The notes: a model not told the origin generated them from the letters alone. 64,000 nt of DNA from G963556115 sp963678205 (GCA_963678205.1 OY782760.1:1922001-1986000); one strand, 5' to 3'; positions 45,228-55,421 are shown, counted from the stretch's first letter. Numbers and translations: made by a program.

Positions 45228-46610
45228 TTATTTCCCAATATCTCTTAGGCGCTTACCGCTCATTAGGTTTTCCTCAATTTCTTCGAGGGACTTGCCTTTG
45301 GTTTCAGGTGTATATCTTAGAACAACAATAAAGAATAATACATTGAATCCTGTGAAGATCCAGAATGTAGCGGCATTACCGAATGTGTTGAGCATTGTAA
45401 GGAATGTTGCTCCAACAATAGCATTGCATATCCAGTTACTTGCAGTACTAAGGGTTACACCTACATCACGGCCTGCGAGTGGATATATTTCTGAACATAC
45501 AACCCAGACAAGTGGACCTGCACTGAATGCAAAACCGATAATAAACAGTAGCAAAAAACCTATAGTAATAAATGGTAAATGAGGAGAGATTGTTACTCCA
45601 ATATGGAATATAAAACCAACGGCAAATAATGATACAGCCATTACGACACAACCGGCGTATAGAATAGGCTTGCGACCGAATTTATCTACAAATGCTATTG
45701 CTATAAATGTTGCCAGTACATTGATTAAGCCAATGAGAACAGTTCCCCACATCTGTTGGTGATCACTGGCAAAGCCTGCTTGTTTAAAGATGGTGGGGGC
45801 GTAGTACATAACTACGTTGATACCGGTAAATTGCTGGAATAACTGTAGCGCGATACCAAGAGTTACTGCTCGTTTAAAGTTTGGGTTTTTAAGCATGGCC
45901 CAGCCTGAATCCTTGCTGTCTTCTGCAAGAGCTTCACTTATCTCTTTAAGCTCTTTTTTTACGTCTGACTCATTACCTCGCAGTTTAAGAAGCACTCGTT
46001 CAGAATCAGATTTTTTTCCTGTAAGTAATAACCAACGTGGGCTTTCTGGCAGAAATAAAATTCCTATGAACATAATAAGAGCCGGAATTGAAATAATTCC
46101 AAGCATCATTCTCCAGTGTCCGCCGTAACCGAGTAGAGTGTCAGAAATGAAGGCTCCCAATATACCAATTGTTATCATCAATTGATACATCGAGATTAGT
46201 GCTCCTCTAATAGATTGTGGTGCACATTCAGAGATATAGAGCGGAGCCGTGAATGAAGCAATACCGATAGCTATACCTAGGAAGAACCTAACACTCTCCA
46301 TCATGAGAGATGTTGTAGAAATACTAGATAGTACCGCACCTACAGCAAAGATAAGAGCACTTACCAGCATTGTTTTTTTTCGGCCAATCTTTCTTGAAAT
46401 ATATCCAGCTATTATTGAACCGAAGAAAGCACCAACAAGAATAACGCTTACTATTACCTCTTTATCCTTGGTGGAAGTATGCCAGTCCTTATCAAGCCAT
46501 GGGAGTACTCCTGATATGACTCCAATATCAAGCCCAAATAATAGTCCTGCAAGTGCTGCTGTTAGACCTACAATAATCATGACTGGTTTTAGCTTAGATG
46601 CTTTATTCAT
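45228..46610 (-). CDS. Sugar:H+ symporter of the MFS sugar porter family
   Basis: 460 residues with 12 spans. Family signatures are LLFGLDIGVISGVLPWL in TM1, GYISRKIGRKKTML and DKFGRKPILYAG (the two G-R-[KR] loops), PESPRWLL, FQQFTGINVVMYYAPTIF in TM7, and PETKGKSLEEIE at the end. Closest in style to XylE/GalP/AraE. A pentose or hexose substrate is likely; TM7 QQ-x2-G-x-N fits. Start ATG 46610 follows AGGAG. It is a single gene with a long noncoding region upstream. Confidence 0.92.
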   Translation of the reverse strand: MNKASKLKPVMIIVGLTAALAGLLFGLDIGVISGVLPWLDKDWHTSTKDKEVIVSVILVGAFFGSIIAGYISRKIGRKKTMLVSALIFAVGAVLSSISTTSLMMESVRFFLGIAIGIASFTAPLYISECAPQSIRGALISMYQLMITIGILGAFISDTLLGYGGHWRMMLGIISIPALIMFIGILFLPESPRWLLLTGKKSDSERVLLKLRGNESDVKKELKEISEALAEDSKDSGWAMLKNPNFKRAVTLGIALQLFQQFTGINVVMYYAPTIFKQAGFASDHQQMWGTVLIGLINVLATFIAIAFVDKFGRKPILYAGCVVMAVSLFAVGFIFHIGVTISPHLPFITIGFLLLFIIGFAFSAGPLVWVVCSEIYPLAGRDVGVTLSTASNWICNAIVGATFLTMLNTFGNAATFWIFTGFNVLFFIVVLRYTPETKGKSLEEIEENLMSGKRLRDIGK

Positions 46611-47949
46611 CCATTTCTCCTGATTAGCTCGTCTTGTTATACCTGAAAATTTTTGGGTAAGTCTCTTATTCTTATATAACCTATTATTATTTTTTTTTAA
46701 AGTTAATTATTTAATAGTAAATAAATTAATTTTCAATGTAATCAGGCTAAAAATACCTATAGAATTAGAGAGGCATTTTAAAGAGATAAACCCTGTTCAT
46801 TACAAACAAGTTGATGCAAGACTTGTGTCATGATTTTAATGAATATTTATCACAGTGTTAATTTAGGTGTTATAGACTCTACTGGTAACAATTAATTTAC
46901 ACGAGCATAATACTTTAATTCGCATATGTCCTAACGTAAATATTGAAAATTATGATGTTATAGAAGATGGCTGATTTATATGAGGATTTAAAAGTTCAAA
47001 TACAAGTATATGTTATATGGGTAAAAAGTTATATTTACTTAAATAAAAATTATTGTTATATTTCATATTTATGTGCTATCTTTTAATTTACTTAAATGTT
47101 TTATATTGGTTGATAAATATTGCTATTTAGTTTGCATTTGTTAGTTTGTGCAATGTTGGTTTTTTATATATTGTTTAGTGAGGTTGTTGATGGTTTCAGT
47201 AAAGTAATTGAGTAAAGTCTAGTTTTTTTGCGTTTAAAAATAGTATTTTGCGTATTTAGTCTGAATAAAGTACTTTTTTGTGTTTATTTGGGTCGAATGT
47301 CCTGTTTTGTTTAGGTTTTTAATATTAAAAATTGACAAAGGCATTTTTGTATGGTATTGTTTAATAGTTTACAAGTTTGTTGGTTTAGTTGTTGTTAAAT
47401 GTTGTGTAAATGTAATTTATTCGTATTTTGAAATGTGCTTTTTTACATGGTATCTGGAGCTCGTTGTGAAATGTGCCTCATAAAATTATCATGAAATTAA
47501 AAAGTAATGTCTAAACTAGATAATTAAGTTCTCAACTAAATAGTTATATAGTTATGACGTATCAAAATTGTATTGTTCATAGAAATATAAGTTAAAGTAG
47601 CTAAATGATGATAAGGAAGAGCTTTCAGATTGAGTTCTTTTGTAATCGCAAAATTTTGTTGGTAGATATTTTGCGTTTTACCTATGGATTGAAAAATAGT
47701 AATTATTAATGAATTAATATGATTTTGACAGATGAAGTGTGTGAAGATATTTTTTTGACTTTATACACAAGTATTGAATTTGAAATTAAGTGTTTAACAG
47801 CTACTTAAGTCTTTGATGTTAAGCGTGAATTAAATAACGACAACGTCTGGATATGGTAGTATATAGATGATTAGCTCATTGTGTTTATGAGTTTAATTTT
47901 AGTATAGTTTTGTGATAAATTTGTGGATTAGAAATGGAAGGTTGCAATT
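46611..47949. other. 1.3-kb AT-rich region without a supported gene
   Basis: No frame has both a ribosome site and sensible codon use; the open frame at 47280-47483 is Leu/Val/Phe-rich noise. Parts (about 46770-46980) look like degraded coding DNA with many stops but no family I can name. It contains the divergent promoters of the symporter and the sugar-binding protein. TATTTTGCG occurs twice (about 47244-47258 and 47668-47678). Confidence 0.55.
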
Positions 47950-49038
47950 ATGAAAATGAGTAAGAGCTTACTAGTTATTTTTAGTGCAGTGTTTGTCTTC
48001 TCTTGTGCCGTTGGATCAACAGCGTCTGCAGAAGAGCCATATATTCCTATTGTATCAAAAGGTGACCAAAATGATTTCTGGCAACAGGTAAAACTGGGAG
48101 CAAATGCTGCTGCAAAAAAATATAATGTTAGAACAACTTTCGAAGGTCCTGCTGCAGAGAGTGATGTTGCTACTCAGGTTGAAATGTTGAATAATGCTAT
48201 GGTTAAACAACCTGTCGCTATTGTACTAGCAGCTATTGATACTACCTCTGTTGTTGATCAGTTGGAACAGTGCCGTGATGAGAAAATTCCAGTTGTTGGT
48301 TTTGATTCAGGTGTGCCAAATGCACCTGAAGGGGCTATTTATGCAAATGCTTCTACAAATAACTATAATGCTGCTGGTTTGGCTGCAAATAAAATGTTTG
48401 AGGTTATTAAAGATAAGATTAGTGCTGCTACATCAGAGAAGCCAGTTACAATTGTTGTGATGAATTCTGATGCTTCAGGTGAGTCTCTTCTCAGTAGAGG
48501 TAAAGGATTTAGAGATACTATGGTTGATTTGATTATTAATAAAACTTCTTTAACAGCCAAAGATATAAAGGTTACGGGTAACCCAGCGTATATTGATCCA
48601 AAGAGTCCACAGAGCGGTGATAAAGTTATTATTGATATGGTTGTTCCTGCATCTTGTTCTGCAACCGATGCTACTGCTGCTGCATCAGCTGTTTTGAACA
48701 ATATTGAGGATAAAAACATAATTAGCATGTTCTGTTCAAACGAAGGTACTGTCAAAGGACTTCTTGCTGCTACAACTGATGGCGAAGATTTGGCTCATAT
48801 GTATAAAGGACTCCTTGTTTTAGGTTTTGATGCTGGCGCGGGTCAAAAAAATGCAGTTAGAAAAGGTTATTTTTATGGTTCTATTACTCAAGATCCATAT
48901 TCTATCGGCTATAAAGCTATTGAGCTTGCTTATAAAGCATATAAAGGTGAGAAAGTATCTGATGTCGATACTGGTGCAAAGTTTTATGATAGTAAGAATA
49001 TGGATAATGCAGATATCAAGGGTTTATTATACGACTGA
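47950..49038 (+). CDS. Periplasmic sugar-binding protein (RbsB-like)
   Basis: 362 residues with a signal peptide (LLVIFSAVFVFSCAVGSTASAEE) and the type I periplasmic-binding fold. Family marks are IPIVSKGDQNDFWQQVKLGANAAAKKY, AIVLAAIDTTSVVDQL, IPVVGFDSGVP, MFCSNEGTVKGLLAA and a Q-D-P-Y-x-I-G-Y segment. It would bind a pentose or hexose and deliver it to an ABC importer or a chemoreceptor. No permease or ATPase gene is next to it. Start ATG 47950 follows GGAAGG. Confidence 0.9.
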   Translation: MKMSKSLLVIFSAVFVFSCAVGSTASAEEPYIPIVSKGDQNDFWQQVKLGANAAAKKYNVRTTFEGPAAESDVATQVEMLNNAMVKQPVAIVLAAIDTTSVVDQLEQCRDEKIPVVGFDSGVPNAPEGAIYANASTNNYNAAGLAANKMFEVIKDKISAATSEKPVTIVVMNSDASGESLLSRGKGFRDTMVDLIINKTSLTAKDIKVTGNPAYIDPKSPQSGDKVIIDMVVPASCSATDATAAASAVLNNIEDKNIISMFCSNEGTVKGLLAATTDGEDLAHMYKGLLVLGFDAGAGQKNAVRKGYFYGSITQDPYSIGYKAIELAYKAYKGEKVSDVDTGAKFYDSKNMDNADIKGLLYD

Positions 49039-49084
49039 ATATGATGTATAGTAAATATATTTTTTCCTTATAGTAACAGGTAGT

Positions 49085-49124
49085 AATAAATAAACCACCC
49101 AGTTTTATGGGTGGTTTATTTATT
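49085..49124. terminator. Strong bidirectional terminator
   Basis: AATAAATAAACCACCC at 49085-49100 is perfectly inverted at 49109-49124 around an 8-base loop. It separates convergent genes. Confidence 0.9.
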
Positions 49125-49144
49125 ATAATAATATTGCAGATATT

Positions 49145-50443
49145 TTAGTCTATACTGAAGAGCTCTCTGAATGAAATATCATCCTCGTCTGTACTTTCTA
49201 ACGCGTTGGCTTGAATTGACTCTTCTTCACTTGGTATTGATAATTCAAGCGAATTTATATCTTCAATTACTTCCGCATCATCAAGTCTTGCTGGCTTTAT
49301 ACTTACTCCTTGCTTATTTTTTACTGTTATAGAGCAAGTTGCTGGATCGCTTTTGGTTTTTCCATCGCTGACAACAAGTTCAAATGTATATGTACCTTCC
49401 TTACGAGGAATAAATGCAAGATTTTTACGCATTATTGGGCTGCCTGGAATCATTGGTCCTGATACCTGATTCCAGATAAACTGTAGTGAATCACCGTCTG
49501 GGTCTACTCCAAATCCTTTGATTACAACTTTTGCACCAGGTCTTACTGACATGTCACCTGAAGTTGAGGCTATAGGGGTAATATTAAGTGGTTGAGCAGA
49601 ACTCAAGCTATCAATTTCCTCAACCATTTTTGGCATTTTATTAGTTTTAGTAAGGTGGACTTTCGCTTTGATTATCTTTGGTTTGATATTTGCGTTGGTG
49701 GTAGATTTTGTCTGTAGTGATTTTGGAATTACTATATGCTGCGTATTATTTGCCTTAATGCTTGCTGTGTTTGGATTATTAAATCTATGTCTGGTTTTTA
49801 TAATTGTCTTTCGTGGAGCAATTACTTTGGCTACAGGGGCTGAATTGGGTCTAATAACATCAACAACACATAGTGCTGGATCACTGTTTGCCCTACCATC
49901 ATTTACTATAAGCTCGAATGAATATGTGCCAATTGCTTTAGGAACTACTGTAAATTTTGGTTCTTGTGATACGGTTGAACGTAGAATGTCTGCTGGGCCA
50001 GATACTTGTGAAAAATTATAAAGAAGTGCATCATTGTCTGCATCACATGAAGCGCTACCGTCAAGTATTACGCTTTCACCTAACTCAACTGAAATTTTAG
50101 ATGGTAGCGCTGCTACTGGGATTTCATTGGCCTCTTCAATTTTTACATTCACAATAGCAGGGGAGCTTTTTACTCGTCCATCTGAGACTATTAATTCGAA
50201 AGCATAATCTCCGGCTATCTCAGGATAAAAACTTGGCTTTGCAGTGTTTGCATTGAGTAAGTTAATTTTAGGGCCTGATATTTGACGCCAATTGTAGATT
50301 AGCTGGTCACCATCAGCATCTTCAGAACCACTGCCATCCAGTTGGACTAGATTGCTATCATTAGCAATTGCTGGTTTTGAAAAGAATGGGGTGGTAATAC
50401 AGCTTGCGGTTAGCAAGAGTGTTAAGAGTGTTTTCCGTAACAT
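49145..50443 (-). CDS. Exported protein with PKD/REJ-like repeats
   Basis: About 432 residues with a signal peptide (LRKTLLTLLLTASCITTPFF). Three beta modules follow, each with D-G-S-x-S-x-D-A-D-x-D, L-x-Y-x-W/F-x-Q-x-SGP and F-E-L-x-V-x-DG. They lie at about residues 35-105, 115-205 and 310-380, separated by a basic Thr/Lys/Asn-rich linker (205-300). This is the PKD-like (Ig) repeat seen in surface and periplasmic proteins. The C-terminus is acidic. Start ATG 50443 follows GAGG. The role is unknown; adhesion or scaffold is possible. Confidence 0.8.
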   Translation of the reverse strand: MLRKTLLTLLLTASCITTPFFSKPAIANDSNLVQLDGSGSEDADGDQLIYNWRQISGPKINLLNANTAKPSFYPEIAGDYAFELIVSDGRVKSSPAIVNVKIEEANEIPVAALPSKISVELGESVILDGSASCDADNDALLYNFSQVSGPADILRSTVSQEPKFTVVPKAIGTYSFELIVNDGRANSDPALCVVDVIRPNSAPVAKVIAPRKTIIKTRHRFNNPNTASIKANNTQHIVIPKSLQTKSTTNANIKPKIIKAKVHLTKTNKMPKMVEEIDSLSSAQPLNITPIASTSGDMSVRPGAKVVIKGFGVDPDGDSLQFIWNQVSGPMIPGSPIMRKNLAFIPRKEGTYTFELVVSDGKTKSDPATCSITVKNKQGVSIKPARLDDAEVIEDINSLELSIPSEEESIQANALESTDEDDISFRELFSID

Positions 50444-50645
50444 AATATTCCTCAACTATATATTTTATTATTACATTATAAATCTAAATCTGCATGTTTA
50501 TCGACAAGATAGTGTCTTGATCTTTAGGTTTTGTAGACTTATTAAGAATTTAATTAGAATATTAGTGTTATTAATAAGTAATTTAGAATGGTGATTATTC
50601 AAGTTTTGTAAAAATTTAAAATTAATTTCGAAAAAAGTTGAAAAC

Positions 50646-50681
50646 GGCATATTTTACCTTGATTGGTTGGCGTATTTTGCC
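50646..50681. repeat. Paired 13-bp repeats upstream of the flagellar promoter
   Basis: GGCATATTTTACC at 50646-50658 and GGCGTATTTTGCC at 50669-50681 match at 11 of 13 bases and start 23 bases apart. They lie about 110-145 bases before the sigma-54-like promoter at 50788, the usual place for an enhancer-binding activator. Confidence 0.4.
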
Positions 50682-50787
50682 GATAGATTTTATAGGGCAT
50701 TGTGAAATAGGCATAGATATCTTGAAGCTATTTATGTAACTTCTTTTTTTATAGTAAGTTGTGAGTGAAGTTCGTTTTTGTTGTATG

Positions 50788-50805
50788 CTGGAACAACTTT
50801 TGCAT
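50788..50805 (+). promoter_or_regulatory. Sigma-54-type (-24/-12) promoter of the flagellar operon
   Basis: CTGGAACAACTTTTGCAT has GG and GC with exactly 10 bases between, and agrees with YTGGCACGrNNNTTGCW at most positions. It is 39 bases before the flgB start. Flagellar rod and hook genes are sigma-54 dependent in several groups. Confidence 0.65.
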
Positions 50806-50843
50806 ATAGTTAACTGGCATAAAATTCTAAGGATGGATAAATT

Positions 50844-51278
50844 ATGGCATGGATTGATTCGCTTTTTCAGCGTGAAAGTCTACCGGTATTAGAATCAGGA
50901 ATGGGATTTGCTTTTCAGAAAAACCTTGTAATTTCTAATAATATTGCAAATGTCGATACACCTGATTATTACAGACAGACACTACCTGAGGATGAGTTTA
51001 CTGAATCTCTAGTAGAAGCTATTGATAAAAGAGAGCAGTATCACCCTAATCAATTTAGGCCAGAAGAAAAGCTGGATCTAACGTATCAGGGTAGCTACCC
51101 TAGAATGAGAATGTTCAACGGTAAAGAGTTCTCAGTTGAGAGGCATGATGAGAATAGTGTTAATCTTGAGACTGAAATGCTTGATATGGCAAAGAACCAA
51201 TTGAAAATGACTGCTATGCAGAGGCTGTACAAAAAGAAGACATCAATGATTCTTAATGCTTCAGCAAAGGTAAAATAA
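50844..51278 (+). CDS. flgB: Flagellar basal-body rod protein FlgB
   Basis: 144 residues, normal for FlgB. The N-terminal rod motif is FAFQKNLVISNNIANVDTPDYYRQ-like (NNIANVDTPDY is the hallmark) and the C-terminus has SVNLETEMLDMAKNQLKMTA. It forms part of the proximal rod. Start ATG 50844 follows AAGGAT. First gene of the operon. Confidence 0.95.
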   Translation: MAWIDSLFQRESLPVLESGMGFAFQKNLVISNNIANVDTPDYYRQTLPEDEFTESLVEAIDKREQYHPNQFRPEEKLDLTYQGSYPRMRMFNGKEFSVERHDENSVNLETEMLDMAKNQLKMTAMQRLYKKKTSMILNASAKVK

Positions 51279-51330
51279 GTTGTAGCGGTTGAGTTTAAAT
51301 GGGTTTATATAACAAATAAAGGATTATAAA

Positions 51331-51762
51331 ATGCCACAGGTTGGAGGAATATTTACAAACTTTGATATAGCAGGTAGTGCTCTGTATGCTGAAAGAGCTA
51401 GAATGACAATGCATGCAAACAACTTGGCTAATGTGAATACCATTCATGATGAAAATGGAGAGAATAACCCGTATAGAAGAAAACTTATTTCTTTCAAGCC
51501 AGGATCGCCTCGTTTTACTGGTAATGAGGCTTTAGGAGTTGAAGTAGATAGTATTCAGACAGATTATAATACAGATCTTATGCAGAGATATGAACCTAAT
51601 CATCCTGATGCTGATGAAAATGGTTATGTAAAATATCCTAATGTTTCACCTGCTCTTGAGATGGTTGATATGATGGTTGCGCAGCGTGCATATGAAGCAA
51701 ATTTGTCGTCTTTTGAAACTGCAAAAGGTATTTTTACTGGAGCGTTACAGATTATAGCGTAG
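51331..51762 (+). CDS. flgC: Flagellar basal-body rod protein FlgC
   Basis: 143 residues. FDIAGSALYAERARMTMHAN and NLANVNT at the N-terminus and the conserved C-terminal VDMMVAQRAYEANLSSFETA are typical of FlgC rod subunits. Start ATG 51331 follows AAAGGA. Second gene of the flagellar operon. Confidence 0.95.
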   Translation: MPQVGGIFTNFDIAGSALYAERARMTMHANNLANVNTIHDENGENNPYRRKLISFKPGSPRFTGNEALGVEVDSIQTDYNTDLMQRYEPNHPDADENGYVKYPNVSPALEMVDMMVAQRAYEANLSSFETAKGIFTGALQIIA

Positions 51763-51992
51763 TTAGTAACAATTATTATGATGATTGTGATAGGAAAATA
51801 GGGTTGACTGTATTACTTTAAATAGTTGCATGTAGGGGGATAATTTTTTTATCTACAGTAATTATTGCTTGATGCCGCTAATATTAAATGATATAATAAT
51901 ATTAGACGAAGGAAATAGATTAGTGTTTTGTAATTCGAGTTTTGGGTTATTTGTTTTATATAAGCTCGTCTTTTAAATATAAAGGTTTAATT

Positions 51993-52304
51993 ATGAGTGC
52001 AAATATTAATGGCTTAGAAGGACTTGGAAATATTGGTAAGGCTGTGTCCGAATCCAAAAATGCTGTAGGTCAGACAGTAGACGGTGCTGGCTTCAGAGAT
52101 TTTCTTCTTGATAACCTTGAAAAAGTCAACCAGATGCAGAGTGAGGCAGATAATGCCGTTGAAGGTCTTGTTACTGGTCGGGAAGCCGATATTACAAAGG
52201 TTATGGGGGCTGTTGAAAAGGCAGATGTTGCTTTCCAGACGCTTATGGCTGTACGAGGTAAATTAGTTGATAGTTATAACGAAGTTATGCAGATGCGTCT
52301 ATAA
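51993..52304 (+). CDS. fliE: Flagellar hook-basal body complex protein FliE
   Basis: About 103 residues with FRDFLLDNLEKVNQMQSEAD and ADITKVMGAVEKADVAFQTL, typical of FliE, which joins the MS ring to the rod. Start ATG 51993 follows AAAGG; an upstream extension to 51942 is not supported. The 230-base gap after flgC is long for one operon but shows no terminator. Confidence 0.93.
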   Translation: MSANINGLEGLGNIGKAVSESKNAVGQTVDGAGFRDFLLDNLEKVNQMQSEADNAVEGLVTGREADITKVMGAVEKADVAFQTLMAVRGKLVDSYNEVMQMRL

Positions 52305-52506
52305 TATGCAACTCATATTTTTGTATAGGTTTTAGATCTAGCTGGTAATATTACATTATCAGCTAGTTTTTTTATAAAAAAATCAACTTTTATCGGAAAT
52401 TTTTGTGGTGGTAGTCATACCTAACTCATATAATAAGTTGATAATGGGGGTTTCTCAACGGGGAGCAGGTCATAAATTTTAAAATCTAATAGTGGGGTAT
52501 GTTTAG

Positions 52507-54186
52507 ATGGAAGTTATAAGGCAGTTATTAGAGAATGCGCGAAAATTACTTGGGCAGATGTCGTCGACTCAGCGTGCGAGTGTAGTTACAATGATTATCA
52601 CCGTTGCTTCATTGTTGACTTTAATCATCTGGATTGGTTCCCGGGATGAAAAATCACTCAATGTCCCCCTAGATATACATGTATCGTTAAAAGACTCTGA
52701 TGAATATACTTCAATGTTGCGAGCTCAAAACATTGAGGCGGAATATGATGCGAAGAATCAAGTCATACTTGTACCAGAAGAAAAAAAATATGATGCGTTG
52801 ATTATTCTTGCCAAAGAAAATGCACTTCCAGAAGATGGAGGCACTAGTTTTGAACAGGCTTTAAAGGATACTCAGTTTACTGATACTAAAGAAATTACTC
52901 AAGAGCGTTTCAAGCTTGCTCTTTCTTCTGAAGTGGCAAAAATGATTCAGAAGATGGATGGAATCAAGAGTGCTAAGGTGATTTACCAAGGTGGGGAACG
53001 CAAGGCGTTGTTTCGCATGCCTTTCAAGCAGAGAGCCTCTGTAATGGTAGAGACATCTATGGGTAAAGAGCTGACTCGTACTAAGGCTGATGCTATTATC
53101 AGCCTTGTTGCGTATTCAAGATCGGGGTTGAATCCTAATGCCGTTCTGGTTACTGATCAGGAAGGTAGGCATTTCAGGGCTCAGGGTGATGATACTCTTG
53201 GTGGAATGGCTGCGACAGCAATGGATCTTAACTCCAAGACAAATATGAAGGTCAGTGTTGCTATTGAGGAATGTGTTCGAAAGATAGTCCCAAATTCTGA
53301 GGTATATGCGTGGGTTGATACAAAGTGGGATATGACTCGTAAGCATGTTCAAAGGCATGAAATATTAGAAGGTAAGTCAAAAGATATTACTTCTAGAAAA
53401 ATATCTGATAAGTCTAAAGATGCTCCAGCTAATATTGTTGGAACTCAGCCTAATATTAGAACTAATACTAATACTACAGCTGGTGCAGGAGGCAATGGGC
53501 GTGAAATTGCCAGAGAGTATAACAGGCAGGATAAGCATACACTTATGGAGCTAGGGTATGAAGATACAGAATTAGTATATGATCCTGTTATTAGATCTCA
53601 AACAGTATCAGTTGTTGTTCACCTCCCATATACATATACTAAAGATGATAATGGAAAATGGATTATCGAGAAAGACGCAGCCGGTAATGAATTGATTAAC
53701 CCTGAGACAGGCGGTCCAATGAGATTACGTACACCTGTTCCAAAGCTTGAGGGTGATGCCCTTACTGCGCTTGAAAGAAGTGTTGCAAAAGTTGCAGGTA
53801 TGCTTGATGGGTCTGACAATATGGAAATTCAAATTGAACAGGTGTTATGGCAACCTCAGCTTGAGCCTGATAAGCGCAAAGAAAAAGTTGATAGACTCAA
53901 AGATTTCTTGACAGAGAATGTAGTGGCGCTAATACTGTTGTCAATCCTTTTTGCTGCGATTTACTTCTTGTATTTGCAGGCAAAGAGATCTATACCAGCC
54001 GAAGAAGTCGAATTGCCTGATACCGATGCTTTGACTATGGCAACCGGTGGAGGGTTTTCTGAAGCTGATAGAATGCAGGCTGATTTTGAGAATATGCGAG
54101 ACCAGGTGGGTGACTTCATAGATGAAGACCCTGTGAAGGCTGCTGGTATTGTACGTCGTTGGATGGCCTCAAGGGATGGTTATTAG
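52507..54186 (+). CDS. fliF: Flagellar MS-ring protein FliF
   Basis: 559 residues with two membrane spans (near 29-43 and 470-488). Between them are ring-building motifs: ALSSEVAKMIQKMDGIKSAK, VMVETSMGKELTRTKADAI and LVAYSRSGLNPNAVLVTDQEG. The C-terminal end (DPVKAAGIVRRWM) is the FliG-binding tail. It forms the inner-membrane base of the motor. Start ATG 52507. Confidence 0.95.
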   Translation: MEVIRQLLENARKLLGQMSSTQRASVVTMIITVASLLTLIIWIGSRDEKSLNVPLDIHVSLKDSDEYTSMLRAQNIEAEYDAKNQVILVPEEKKYDALIILAKENALPEDGGTSFEQALKDTQFTDTKEITQERFKLALSSEVAKMIQKMDGIKSAKVIYQGGERKALFRMPFKQRASVMVETSMGKELTRTKADAIISLVAYSRSGLNPNAVLVTDQEGRHFRAQGDDTLGGMAATAMDLNSKTNMKVSVAIEECVRKIVPNSEVYAWVDTKWDMTRKHVQRHEILEGKSKDITSRKISDKSKDAPANIVGTQPNIRTNTNTTAGAGGNGREIAREYNRQDKHTLMELGYEDTELVYDPVIRSQTVSVVVHLPYTYTKDDNGKWIIEKDAAGNELINPETGGPMRLRTPVPKLEGDALTALERSVAKVAGMLDGSDNMEIQIEQVLWQPQLEPDKRKEKVDRLKDFLTENVVALILLSILFAAIYFLYLQAKRSIPAEEVELPDTDALTMATGGGFSEADRMQADFENMRDQVGDFIDEDPVKAAGIVRRWMASRDGY

Positions 54187-54308
54187 TTGGGAATTGTCTT
54201 GGGTACTTTGTAATTGCCCAAGACAATGCTTTATTAAGCATAAAAATATAGTATAATATATTGTGAAAGAATTTGCTGGAAGTTGATTGATTTGGATTGG
54301 ATGATTTT

Positions 54309-55337
54309 ATGACTGCAGCTCCTAAAAAAATTGAAGGTCTGTCCGGAATGCGCAAAGCCGCAGTTTTGATGATTGCTCTTGATACGGATTCAGCATCGAA
54401 GATTATGACAAACCTCTCAACTGATGAGATTGAAACTCTTTCTATGGAAATTGCAAAACTTGATGCTGAAATCAGTTCTGAGGTTCGTGACGCTGTAGTT
54501 AAAGAATATTATCAGACTTATATGGCTAGTAAATATATTGAGCAGGGTGGCCTTGACTATGCTAGAATGCTTCTAGAGAAGAGTTTGTCGCCCGAGCAGG
54601 CTGCACAAATTTTATCAGAACTGGAACAATCTATACAGCAGACTCCATTCCACTTCTTGAAGCAGGCTGATACTGAGTCTCTTTTGACATTTATTATGGA
54701 CGAGCATCCTCAGACTATCTCTCTTATAATGGCGCATCTGCATCCCAAACAGGCTTCTGAAATTTTAGCCGGTCTCTCTCCAAAGAAACAGTTGGAGGTA
54801 GTAAAACGTATTGCACGTATGGAGCAGACTACTCCAGAAGCGATAAGAGAGGTTGAAAAAGGTCTTGAAGCAAGACTGTCATCAATTGTTAACCAGGATC
54901 TAGAGACTGCAGGTGGTATCGAGAATATTGCTGAAGTTCTCAATCTTGTTGATAGAACAACTGAGAAAGGTATTCTTGAAAATCTTGAAGAAGAAGATCC
55001 TGATATGGTTGAGCAAATTCGACGCTTGATGTTTGTATTTGAAGATCTTATTCTTGTCAATGATAAAGGGATTCAGGCAACTCTTAAAGAGGTTGAAAAT
55101 GATGAACTTGCATTGGCTCTTAAAACAGCATCTGAAGAACTTCAGAATAAGATCTTTAAGAATATGTCTGAACGAGCTGCTACAATGATTCAGGAAAATA
55201 TGGAGTTCATGGGACCAACTAGAGTGTCTGATGTTGAGACTGCTCAGCAGAGAATTGTTGATATTGTTAGGCGACTTGAAGAGTCAGGTGAAGTTATTAT
55301 TGCCGGTCGTGGTGGTGAAGACGAGGTTGTGGTTTAG
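54309..55337 (+). CDS. fliG: Flagellar motor switch protein FliG
   Basis: About 342 residues with the three FliG domains. The N-terminal LSGMRKAAVLMIALD contacts FliF. The middle EHPQTISLIMAHLHPKQASE has the ARM-type EHPQT motif. The C-terminal LDKFRCP-region equivalent is DLILVNDKGIQATLKEVEND, ending with charged torque helices. It transmits torque from stators. Start ATG 54309 is preferred to TTG 54297. Confidence 0.95.
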   Translation: MTAAPKKIEGLSGMRKAAVLMIALDTDSASKIMTNLSTDEIETLSMEIAKLDAEISSEVRDAVVKEYYQTYMASKYIEQGGLDYARMLLEKSLSPEQAAQILSELEQSIQQTPFHFLKQADTESLLTFIMDEHPQTISLIMAHLHPKQASEILAGLSPKKQLEVVKRIARMEQTTPEAIREVEKGLEARLSSIVNQDLETAGGIENIAEVLNLVDRTTEKGILENLEEEDPDMVEQIRRLMFVFEDLILVNDKGIQATLKEVENDELALALKTASEELQNKIFKNMSERAATMIQENMEFMGPTRVSDVETAQQRIVDIVRRLEESGEVIIAGRGGEDEVVV

Positions 55338-55421
55338 TGGCAATGCTCGTGCGTGGTTTAACTAATAATATGACAGTAATAAGTATCTAATTTATGTTTT
55401 CTTTGTTGAAAGGTCGAGTTA

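Noticed and set aside
38880..45228. tRNA-Sec (selC) near selA/selB
   Set aside because: No UCA-anticodon cloverleaf seen between or beside the genes.
47280..47483. 67-codon open frame in the long gap
   Set aside because: Hydrophobic, no ribosome site, composition of random AT-rich DNA.
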